Source of the DNA: Mangifera indica
Taxonomy: Eukaryota > Streptophyta > Magnoliopsida > Sapindales > Anacardiaceae
Assembly (NCBI RefSeq): GCF_011075055.1
Contig: NC_058147.1
Coordinates: 1,922,001 to 1,986,000, forward strand
Direction: 5' to 3'
Length of the DNA stretch: 64,000 nt
Shown here: positions 1-9,973 of the stretch, one piece after another
How the letters are laid out: each line of letters opens with the position of its first letter
Numbering within the stretch: position 1 is the stretch's first letter
Made by a program: the position numbers and the translations under genes
Notes under the pieces: model-generated
Databases searched by the model: none
What the model saw: the letters and a program-made list of their open reading frames with translations, nothing else
What the model was told of the DNA's origin: nothing

Positions 1-1490
1 TTAAGCTGATATACAAGATCCATCTAATGTTATTAATAAGGTAAATAATGGAGGGTCACAATAAAACAAACAAGTCATACTCAAACAAAGCCAAAGTTTT
101 AATTTAAATTTGGCATGTTTAAACTATTAATAGATTTCATTCGAATATACTAAGTTGGAATACACCCACAGTTTATATTATTATCTACTGTGAATCTTGA
201 GTTAAAACTTTTTTTTCTCTAGAAAATGTTGAAATCTCTAAACCTTTTTGTGCAAAAATGTGATCATTGATGATTTTAAAATCAAATTTGATCAATCGAT
301 TCAATTATTTGGATCGAAAATTGACTCTAAGTTTGATTTAGTTAATATGAAAAGGCAATTTATTCACTGATTTGATTAAACTTGATCAAAATCAGGTTTG
401 ACCAAAATTTAGAATATTTTAATTATTTTTGAATTATTTAATCATTTTTTATTAAATTTGATGGATGTTTAAATGTTTGTAAGGAAAAATAAGTTTGAAA
501 ATAAAATAAAAAAAGAAAAAAGTATCTGATATCTATTGAAATGTCTTCTATAAACAATAATTGACAAAATTATATTTTTTTTTGTATCAAAAAATTGAGA
601 CTTTTTTATTTTAATTGTTTCATTGAAATTAAATAAATAATTGTTACTTCTTAAAAAAGATATATTTTAATCTTCGTAGATATAAATATCCTGATTGATT
701 TTATTTTTTTATAAATTTTTAAGTAAAATATATTCATTATAATTTAATAATAAATTGAACCGATTAATTTTTGATTAAATTGATCAAATCATAAACCCTT
801 AAAATAATTATTGTGATCTTCAGTCCAACCTTAAAAATATTGATGATCACCACCTTAACGTGCTTTCAAGTTGATGTGGCATTGCTTCTTTCATCAAGCT
901 ATAATTGTTGATGGAAACTTCCATGATAACGATTAACTCATGTATCTTCTTATTAAAACTACACCGACCCATCACTTTGTCGGAAATCAGGATACAATTT
1001 TGTATTTTCAGAAGCTTATTTTTACCAATTACCTTAATTACCACTTAATTAAGGTTTTTAAGCTCAATTCAATTGTACAATATCTAGCCCAAGCTCGAAC
1101 TTAAACTATCATAAAAAAATTATTAACAAGATAAATAATATTTTCTATAGATGAATACTATCATCGGAGGAATAGTATCACTTTAAAGATAAATAAACTG
1201 AATTACGGTATTGAAACTCTAACACAAATATGACTCGAACTAAATGGTGAACCCCGGTATAACACATTAGCATTCAAAGAGAAAAAAATCCACATTCAAA
1301 ATACATATTGCTAAATTCATTTGACGTGAAAACAATGAAAGTGGTATGCATATGCAGGAAAACAGAGGCCCCAGAGAAATTTTTTCCTGAAGGCTGATCA
1401 AATATTTTGACATGCATGAATTAGACGAAAATATAACCAAGACTAATGAGCATGATTCAGAAAACATGGTTGACTCAGACTCAGTCTGAG

Positions 1491-1844
1491 TTACAGAATG
1501 GAACAATAACTATAAGCATCGTCCCTGATCACATACCAAACATCGCAATGTTGACATGGCCTCGGAGAGCAAGTAATGACGTCTTTCTTGACATCTTTCT
1601 TGTCATCCTTCTTCTCCTCCTTCTTCTTCTCCTCCTTGGGAGGCCCTACACTTACGATTGTTGCAGTTTTCCTGAATTTTCTAACCTCCTTGATGATCTT
1701 CGCAGGATCAGCTTCACCGATGACAGTTACCGTATTCTTTGATGAGTCAATGACAACGGAAGTTATCCCTTCTAGTTTGGCAATCAACTTCATCACATGT
1801 TGCCTGCACTTCGAGCAGACTAGTTCCACTGACACTACAGTTTT
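1491..1844 (-). CDS. Heavy-metal-associated isoprenylated plant protein (HIPP), last exon, copy 1
   Basis: The exon encodes an HMA (Atx1-like) fold followed by a Lys/Glu/Asp-rich linker. The metal-binding CxxC is seen as CSKC, followed by the typical VIGEADP strand and a KxVRKFRK segment. The protein ends in CSIL, a CaaX box that would be prenylated (final Leu favours geranylgeranylation), which defines the HIPP family: metal-binding, membrane-attached proteins linked to cadmium/copper handling and stress. The exon begins in phase 0 after an acceptor reading GTGCAG, so the start codon must lie in a short upstream exon, as is usual for this family; I could not locate it. A GTG at 1850 lies in the acceptor and is not a start. 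Tandem paralogue at 11463-11813. Frame intact. Confidence 0.85.
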   Translation of the reverse strand, partial: KTVVSVELVCSKCRQHVMKLIAKLEGITSVVIDSSKNTVTVIGEADPAKIIKEVRKFRKTATIVSVGPPKEEKKKEEKKDDKKDVKKDVITCSPRPCQHCDVWYVIRDDAYSYCSIL

Positions 1845-2218
1845 CTGCACCAGAAACAGAGTCAGATTCTTCGGTACAAATTAACAGAAAAGTACTGCAC
1901 ACTGTCAGCAAGAGTTAAGAGCGTCGCAGAATAACGGTAAGTCATAAATTCAATATACAAAATTACATGAACATGAAGTAATTTATAATTCTATAAATTC
2001 GAGTAGAGATTGAACCTTCGACATGAATTTCTTAAAGTACTACTCCAACATAAAATCATATGATAAACTGGAATGGAAATGCTGATTACAAAACATGTAT
2101 ACGTCCCAAGTTACTATATATAAATCACTCTCTCAGTCCATGATTATTTAATAGAAATTATTGGACAGTAGATGAGCTTTTGGTTACAACTTTGGTTGAA
2201 GACTGAATGGAGTGGGTA

Positions 2219-2644
2219 GTTGCTGACAAGAAGTAAATGCTAATAAGAAGGCTCTTGATAGCATCACCTATGAACACCCCTATGCATTTAATACAGATTG
2301 TACACAGGCACACAGAAGTCCAGCTTTTTTTATTTCCAGATTCCACAAACAAGAATAAGGTGTGCCTCAGCTGACATGGATCAAAGTAACCTCGTAGCTC
2401 AATATGGTAATATTTTAAGCAATGTTATGTAGTTGCTGACAAGAAGTAAATGCTATTAAGAAGGCTCTTGATGGCATAACCTATGAACTCCCCTATGCAT
2501 TTGATACAGATTGTACACGGGCACACAGAAGTCCAGCTTTTTTTATTTCCAGATTCCACAAACAAGAATAAGGTGTGCCTCAGCTGACATGGATCAAAGT
2601 AACCTCGTAGCTCTATATGGTAATATTTTAAGCAAATGTTATGT
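2219..2644. repeat. 213-bp tandem duplication private to copy 1
   Basis: Two adjacent units, 2219-2431 and about 2432-2644, both start GTTGCTGACAAGAAG and differ by a few substitutions. Copy 2 of the segmental duplication has a single unit (from about 12187). The tandem event therefore followed the large duplication, or one unit was lost from copy 2. It lies just upstream of the HIPP gene, where its promoter or first exon should be. Confidence 0.9.
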
Positions 2645-3237
2645 ATACTTAATTTAAAATATTTAATTGGATACTAAAATGATATGTTATTATATAATTA
2701 GATATTATTTTATATTTAATTTAAAATTACTCAATCACATTATAACACATCATCTGAGTACCTATTTGAAAAATCAAAACTAGGTATTTTATTGTTATAT
2801 TTTTCAATTATTAAACACATATGACTTTTGTGACAGATATATACATTATATATTAATATGCTTCAAACTATGTGAAACAACCGTGCTTGTGCAGACAATC
2901 CATGGATATCATATTGACATTCTGATGCCACTGCAGCTGTGAATATTAAACAAAATGATATTGGACATGGCATTCAGTAAACATGCACTTGTTCAAAGTC
3001 CAACCAGTCCAAACTGTTATGATTTTGTTTAACCAGTTTGATCCAGCTATAACTGGTAACATTTTGTAGCTTGTGATCAGGAGTAATTTTATTCTAATAT
3101 TCTTAGCTATATTTAGGAATATCAATAAATCCATAAGTCATTCAATGGAGTATTAACAGGAATAAGTCTCAGCAAAATGGACAAAATTTGGCCCACCTCT
3201 GCAATCTAGTTAATTCATTTTTGGCTGCATGTACTAC

Positions 3238-3238
<1 letters not shown>

Positions 3239-3277
<39 letters not shown>
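3239..3277. repeat. (GA)n microsatellite
   Basis: About 39 bases of GA repeats inside the duplicated block. The equivalent tract in copy 2 is at about 13001-13031 and is shorter. Confidence 0.95.
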
Positions 3278-3279
<2 letters not shown>

Positions 3280-3379
3280 GGACCATTAACAAGTCAGGAC
3301 TCATTAAAAACATTTGCTTTAACAACCGTGGCAGTAACACCTAAAAGCAAATGCTTTTAATAGCATGGAATTTAAAAAA

Positions 3380-5371
3380 GGCCAAAGGATTATTTCCCAC
3401 CCAAACTATGAGGAACTCTCAAAGTTCTCCGTTAACTTTGAAAAACCCATTTACTCACCTATGAGCCGTTAAACTTAACTGAATCTGTTAGTCATATCAT
3501 TTTTCCTCTCAAACCCTAAAAACTAACACTTTCCCCCCAACCCAAGTTTTCAAAAACTGTTTTTCCCCCCTAGGGTTTCCAAACTTCAGATTCAATTTTT
3601 TCGGAGACGATCAAAGCTCTCCAAGCACCTACTCTCCCTCATCGACGACACCTCCTTCCGACCGTGCAACCTTCGACACTCCTAGGTGTTGTCGTCGATG
3701 AAGACGACGCCTAGGAGAATCGGAGGTCACACGGTCGAAAGAAGGGGTCGTCGGGAAGGGAGCGTAGGTGCTTGGAGAGCGCCGGTCGTTGCCGAAAAAA
3801 TTGGATCTGATTTAGAAACTCTAGGGTGGAATATGCAATTGTTGAAAACTTGGGTTGGGGGGAAAGTATTAGTTTTTAGGGTTTGGGGGTAAAAAATAAA
3901 TTAAATTTAAGTTTATTTTTAATATTATAGACGAAATGACGATTTTTCCCTGGAATCCGTCAATCTGTCATTTTTTTTAACAGCTTATGAGTAGGTAAAC
4001 AGGCTTTTTAAAGTTAACGGGTAGGAATAGACACGTCAATTGGGCCGGATCGAATGGAGGCTCGGCCCGAAGCATGAAAAAAAACCTGAGCATGACAAAG
4101 CCCGACATGTACTGTAGCATATCGGGCCAGGCCTTGAGCTTTAATATTAAACTCATGGGCTGGCCCAGCCCCGCATGACACTGTTTATAATATAAAATTT
4201 TTTATTTTTTCCTGGCACAAGAGCAGAAGCAGCTTCACATAATTGATTTTGAGTTAGGCATATTCAAATTCGGCCTGAATTGAAATTTTTAAAAAGTTGC
4301 TACTTGTCTAATTAAAACTATTAAAAAAATGATCATAGTTATTAAAAAGGGTTTTACCATAGAATAAAAAACAGTGTTGAAGTCAAAAAATAATATAGAG
4401 AATAATATTTCAACACTTAAATAAGCTAAATAAAAATTTTGCCAATTTAAATTGTTAATAATATAGAAAATAATATAATTTTTTTTCTAAGTTACTAATA
4501 AAATTATTAATTAAACACTTTAGCCAATCTCAATTTGGCAATAATACAAATTGGAAAGATGATTCTTATGATTCTTGGAATCTTCCTTCTTATAGGTTTC
4601 TTTTTTATATAATTTTAAACAACATTTTTCCCTTCATACACGAATCTATAATATTTTATATCTAAATGGGTAAATATTAATAAATACAAATAAACTGATA
4701 TATGTCATTATATAATTTTAAATTAAAGATTATATAAATAATTAGATTACTTAATTACATAATAACACGTAAGTTTATTTATACCTATTTGTATCTATCA
4801 TTTATATATATAGTAATTTTTATGTATGTGATGATAAATGAGAAAATTATGTGAGTATTTATGTTAACTGAACCAAAAGAAGTTTTTAAAATGATTTGGT
4901 TTGCTATTTCAAAGTATATGTTATTTTCTTTGAAAAAATTCTAACAAATAATTAGTAATCTTGTTAAGAAATACGTTATTTATAAAATAAAGAGATAAAG
5001 TTATAAATAAATATTATGTCGAAATATTCCTAATATTCTAAAGATATATCCATATTCTAATTAAATAAAGATATATTCATATATTCGGTTTTAATAATTG
5101 AAAAATAATTTGTGTTTAAAAATTTTAATTAAAACTTTTTTTTAAATATTGTTTAAATGGGTCGAGCTGACACGATTAAGATCCGAATAAAGTCTAGCAC
5201 GATCTATTTAATAAAGCCTGACCCGACCCGAGGCCCATTACTGTTTGAGCCTCAGGCCTAGCCAGACCCATTAGCCCAATGGGTCGAGCCGAAGTCAGTC
5301 CGGCCTATTGACATCTTTGGATAAGAATTTACAGAAAAAACATACCTTGGGTGAGAAATAGTCCTTCAGCC
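3380..5371. mobile_element. Non-autonomous Mutator-like element (GGCC-TIR family), 1992 bp
   Basis: The ends are inverted: the left reads GGCCAAAGGATTATTTCCCA and the right, reverse-complemented, reads GGCTGAAGGACTATTTCTCA. It is flanked by a perfect 9-bp target duplication TTTAAAAAA (3371-3379 and 5372-5380). Copy 2 of the segmental duplication carries one TTTAAAAAA at about 13125-13133, which is the empty site. A 9-bp duplication and long terminal inverted repeats are the hallmarks of Mutator-like elements. Without the hAT insertion at 4028-5319, the element is about 700 bp and almost wholly a fold-back, with arms 3380-3700 and 3700-4020 around a GACGACGCCTAGG-like centre. No transposase is seen; an apparent 68-codon frame at 3686-3892 is an arm read-through. 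Confidence 0.92.
4028..5319. mobile_element. hAT-like non-autonomous element nested in the Mutator-like element
   Basis: The termini are TAGACACGTCAATTGGGCCG on the left and, reverse-complemented, CAAAGATGTCAATAGGCCGG on the right. The flanking 8-mers GGTAGGAA (4020-4027) and GATAAGAA (5320-5327) match at 6 of 8 positions, as an aged 8-bp hAT target duplication would. The ends are GC-rich, with several AGCCCGAC/GGGTCGAGC blocks, and the middle is AT-rich without open reading frames. It interrupts the right arm of the host element. Confidence 0.7.
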
Positions 5372-6159
5372 TTTAAAAAATAACAGAGCTTCTCTCTCAA
5401 GTTAATTTGCCATGTGCTTGAGGTAGAGGGCTCGTGTACATACCTAATTTTATGTATACGCAAGGAACGAAGGGCGATTAAGGGCATTTAGGTAAATCAG
5501 TTATCATATCGATTGAGTGATGAAGGCAAATTCACTCCTTTCACCTTATATGTATATACGGTGAAAATATAGTTACGTATATATTATTATATAATTAAAT
5601 ATTATTTTATTATATAATAAAATGATAAATATATAAATGTATATACATATATTATAGGCTAAAATTGATAGATTTTATTGAAAAATGAAATCTACTCGGT
5701 TTACCCCTGCTTTTTCCTCCGTCCGGAAAACGAGTTTGCAGTTTGGCGCTCTAATTCTATCGCCGCCCTCGTTCATTTCTTCGGGTTCTCCTGTCAAATT
5801 TCCCTTGCTTTATTAAAAGAAATTGAGATTCCATTGACGAGTTAAATGAGTTATAATTTTCAGTAATTCGATTTCTCTGAGCTTTTCCATTGTATGTTTA
5901 AGCGTAATCGTACAAAGAAAATTGGATCTCGCATGGTTTCAGCGATATACAGATGGTGATGCAATACTGTGCTTTGAGTAACCGACAATTTTCAAAGGTT
6001 TCTTTTATGGCCTCTACTCCTTAGCTGATACCGAAATTTGTAATAACAGATAAATTTTAACATGAAGTTTGTTTCTCATAATTATTTTTCTTTTCTTTTA
6101 TTTACTCAAATATTTTCTGTCTCTAATTTCTGTTGTTATGATAATTTTTATGATAATCA

Positions 6160-7674
6160 CTTTTCAGGTTCTACTTGGTTATTTTGATTGTGGCTTCCAC
6201 AGTCTTGCAATCGTGTCTCCACTGCCCAGCCTAAGGTTTTATTCCAAGGCCTGTGCCAACCTTAAGAGGCCATCTAATGACAATACAACCATGCATCCAC
6301 CATTACCGAGGAGGACTTACCGAGTTCTGGTGGCTGCAACACGTGATATGGGCATTGGAAAGGATGGGAAGTTACCCTGGAGATTGCCTTCTGACCTCAA
6401 ATTCTTCAAGGAGCTTACGGTGACTACATCAGATCCTGGGAAGAAAAACGCTATAGTTATGGGTAGGAAGACATGGGAAAGAATTCCCCTTTAGTATCGA
6501 CCTCTACCTGGTCGATTGAATGTTGTGCTGACTCGTTCTGGGAGATTCGATACTGCATCTGCTGAAGATGTTGTAAAATGTGGAAGCATTCGTTCGGCTT
6601 TGGAATTGTTGGCAGAAGCTCCTTATTGTTTGTCGATAGAGAAGGTGTTTGTTATAGGTGGCGGCCAGATATTAAGGTGGATTACCTCACCAACCCCACA
6701 CACCACACCCACCCCCCCTCCCCCCCCTTTTTGCCCAGTTTTCCTGTAAGTAAAATGTTACGATTTGTATGTGACAATATGTATGCTGATGTTTCCTGAT
6801 GCAGGGAAGCACTAAATGCGCCAGGGTGTGATGCCATCCACATTACCGAGATTGAGAATAGCATTGAATGTGATACCTTCATTCCTGCTATTGATCTTTC
6901 TGAGTTTCAGCCATGGTATTCATCTCAACCATTTGTGGAAAATAACATTCGGTTTTCTTTTGTTACTTATGTTCGTGTGAGAAATCCTGCTAATGGAGAT
7001 CTCATTGTAAAAAAATTGTGAAGAATACTGAAACATTGAGTTTCAACTTTTAATGAAATGGTGTGTTTCATTCAAAATACTAAAAGTTGAAAAATAAAGG
7101 GAGTATATTTGTTTAGTGAAAAGAACTTTTAATGTTAAAATGCTTTTTTAAATTCTTTCAAGGGAAAATAATATTAGTTGGTGAAGAGAGAAAGTTTTAT
7201 TAGTTAACAGCAAAGAATAACATTGTCCCTCCCAGCTTTTACAAGAGCATATAGAGCTTTCAGAGGAAGCTCCTCAGTATAAGCCCCTCATTGCTAGAGG
7301 TGCTAAACATCCACCTTAATTGTTGGGAAAACAGTCATACCACTGAGAGTTTCTTCCAAGGTTAATTGCGCTTTGTGTATGGTATTTGTTTTAACAGAAC
7401 TAAAATATGGTAAGCTATTGTACTGGAAAAAGCACTTGAAATAAAATTATAGTTTATCCCGATGTGATGGGCTATTGAATTTAAATTTTTCCTTTATGCT
7501 GCTATCATATTGCAGAACAGAGAATTTCTCTTCTTTCTCTTTCTTTAACTTGTGCAATTTGTGCTGCAGATTTTGAGGATTAATACAGAGAAGGACACAG
7601 TTTCATTTGTGGCATCTGATTTTGAACTGACTGGTTATTATCCTCACAAGATAGAGATGAATATGGCTGCCTAG
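6160..7674 (+). pseudogene. Bifunctional dihydrofolate reductase-thymidylate synthase pseudogene (TS core deleted)
   Basis: The DHFR half is clear: from the ATG at 6292 the frame gives VLVAATRDMGIGKDGKLPWR, then the NADPH-binding GRKTWERIP. An in-frame TAG (6492-6494) then interrupts it where plant enzymes read on into YRPLPGRLNVVLTRS. The frame resumes to FVIGGGQILR, is split by a GT-AG intron (6677-6804), and continues as EALNAPGCDAIHITEIE through 7018, ending at TGA (7019-7021). The next recognisable piece is the last TS exon, 7570-7674, giving SFVASDFELTGYYPHKIEMN and a normal stop. About 250 codons of TS, with the catalytic Cys and folate sites, are missing; 7022-7569 holds unrelated sequence. 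A retained intron means a duplicated genomic copy, not a retrocopy. Confidence 0.9.
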
Positions 7675-8039
7675 AGTTTTCAAAATATAGGGGAAAAACG
7701 CATATTAGCTATTAATATATTTCATCTGCATCTTTCTTCTTTTTCTAGCTGATCTTTTATCCTTGTATATATAATATTTAATTTCAACTTTTATATAACA
7801 CAAGCCTGAATGACATTATAGTCCCACTTCACCTTTGAAGAAGATTTTTATCAGGAATCTCTCCAGGGGTTTGGTTGCGTGATTCAGAGAATTCGTGAGA
7901 ATATGATGAAACATTCCATAAGGATGCTCAATCTAATTGACCCCTAACCAGAACAAACGAACAGTTATGGACACTGGAATTCCTGAAGCACTCATGCTGA
8001 ACTATGGCCCTCTCAGCCTTTTCACTGTATTGCTGATGC

Positions 8040-8835
8040 AGCCTTCTTTTGCAGTAATCTGATACACCTTGAAGAGCAACTTCTGCATTTGCGCTTCATA
8101 TTAGCTCAACAGGAACTTCAGTTGGTGTTGCCTGGTTTTGCAGGAAACTTTTAAGCCCTTGAAGAGCAACTTCAGCATCTGCACCTTTCATTAGCTCACC
8201 AGTAACTTCAGCTGGTGTTGCCTTCCTCTCTTCAATGATTTCGAACAGGTAATGCTCCTGAATATTCAAATAGTTTGACGCAAGTGTCTTGAAACCACTA
8301 AACAAGCTGTAGTACATGTGTAGACGGATATTCATTTGTCTTGGTCTTAGCAGCACTGGGTCAATAGGGCCCTTGTAATTAGTTGTCAACACTTCCAGTC
8401 ACTCATCTCTGCTACTTGACTGCAACCCATCAATGGAATTCAACAACCCAGAGAGAGTCACCTGTATTGCCTGAGGAGGATTATCAACATCCTTGATGAC
8501 TAGTAGTCTGATATAGAACGATCGCTTGCACCGATCAACAGCCTTCTCTAGTCAGAGTTGCATTGAACTTCTTTTAGTTCCAAATCATAAACATAGAAAT
8601 TAAGATAAATAGCCGTGGCAGCCACTAAGTTGGATTTCCCTGTGCCTGGTAGTCCACATAATAAATACCACTTTTCCAGCTGTGAGCCTATCAAGATCAT
8701 CAATCTATCTCTCTTTCATTTCTGAATCCATCGCTAGTGTTTTGCAAGTATCTGGGTGATCAACTATGATTGGAACACAGTAACGAGCGCCATTATAATC
8801 AACTGATGAGCCTAACTGCCTTCTTTTCTCCTAAT
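8040..8835 (-). pseudogene. AAA-ATPase pseudogene (BCS1-like / mitochondrial ASD type)
   Basis: Read on the minus strand, fragments in three frames give the order expected of plant AAA-ATPases of the AtASD/BCS1 group. There is a DHPDTCKTLAMDSEMKER-like segment (around 8700-8790) and a Walker A reading CGLPGTGKSNL (around 8640). Next comes a damaged central part with several stops, in which no Walker B acidic pair is visible. Then TTNYKGPIDPVLLRPRQMN, a conserved sensor/Arg-finger region (from about 8390), and the C-terminal ATPAEVTGELMK motif. The C-terminal module is duplicated in tandem: the ATPxEVxxEL...AEVALQGL unit occurs near 8210 and again near 8110. Frameshifts and stops make it non-functional. 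Confidence 0.85.
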
Positions 8836-9973
8836 TATTTTTTTCCACTTCTTGAAGAACATAGGATTTCTATATACTTTTAATGAAAACTTAGCTCAAA
8901 TTACCTTTAGTTCCAATCTAGAAGGCGACCTTTTTCGTTCTTGTTGTTTTTGATTGGTAAAGCCATCAAAGACCATTTCAACTCCACACACTCAACCAGT
9001 TGTTGATTCATATAAATAGTCAGAGTCAAATTCACACTCTTTTGCTGGTTTTTTTTTTTTTAAATTTTCAGCTTAAATTTTTTGTGTTGATGATGATAAA
9101 GTGGAGCACGCAAGTAGAGGTTGGCAGCAGAGATTGGATGTTTGTTGAGAAAGAAACTAATTGGGAATTCTGTTGCTATGTAAGGTTTTAGTCTGGTTTT
9201 CATTTGAAGAGGTTTATATGTACTTAACTCTTTAGACCAAACACTATAAAGGAAATTTTTTTATTCGTGTTAAATGAAATTTCCCCTAAAAATTGAAAAC
9301 TGGCCGGCTTGTGTTGATTTATATTTAACAGTGGATGCGGTTCAAGCTGAGGACCAAGACGAGATGGGGTCGAGTCCAGATTAGTCAGCTTGAAATTGAA
9401 TTCGATTTATTCTAATAGTAAACAGTAACACAAGAAGAAGATGAATCTTTGATGAGATGAGTTTCAATTTGATAATGCTACAAAACATCAATTTCAAACC
9501 AAACTCAAGCATATTTGAATAGTGTCCACCCTTTGTATTATATTAAAAATGAGTTACATGTTAAAAGATTTTATGGAGTAAATACAGGGAACTTGTGTGG
9601 GTTACTACTAAAGCCCAATTCTTCCATTTGAAGTTCATCCCTAATCTTAATTACAGGCCCTTATACCATAATTTCATAGCAACAGTATAAAGACCATCAA
9701 GGCTATATAGAAATATCCAAATTAATAAAATTATATAATTTTATATATAAATAATAATACATTATTATATAATTAAATATTATTTTATTTATAATTTTAA
9801 ACTATCCAATTATATAATAATAATCTAAAATATTTGTAATTGATTTTACACAAACGTTTGGAATTTGTACAATTTTTCAATATAGTGCAAACTTTCTAAA
9901 AAAAGAATCGTAATTTTTTTTTTCTAATTTATAAAACATTAGGATTAAATTTATAATATTTGATTTAAACTTG
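8836..9973. other. Spacer between AAA pseudogene and duplication copy 2
   Basis: AT-rich sequence with no supported gene. A copy of the short palindromic ATTAAATATTATTTTATT-type MITE seen throughout the window lies at about 9720-9840. The 63-codon frame at 9000-9191 shows no family features. Confidence 0.5.

Larger units (their letters stand above)
1..5411. repeat. Segmental duplication, copy 1 (interrupted by a 2-kb insertion)
   Basis: This block is near-identical over long stretches to 9974-13165. Both start with TTAAGCTGATAT and both carry the same HIPP exon, the same (GA)n tract and the same trailing unique sequence. Homology stops after the shared ATTTGCC at 5411 (13165 in copy 2). The left edge is cut by the window start, so the block may extend further. 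Copy 1 differs by a 1992-bp transposon with its 9-bp target duplication and by a private 213-bp tandem duplication. The 5' 800 bases are AT-rich, have diverged more than the gene part, and show no coding signal. Confidence 0.9.

Noticed and set aside
1446..1884. Plus-strand open frames of 98 and 102 codons over the HIPP exon (and at 11418-11853)
   Set aside because: They mirror the minus-strand HIPP frame; the Lys/Glu-coding AAG/GAG repeats read as Ser/Phe/Leu on the other strand.
3686..3892. 68-codon frame, similar to part of the 89-codon frame at 34214-34483
   Set aside because: The similarity is because both lie in arms of the same transposon family; there is no transposase or other domain.
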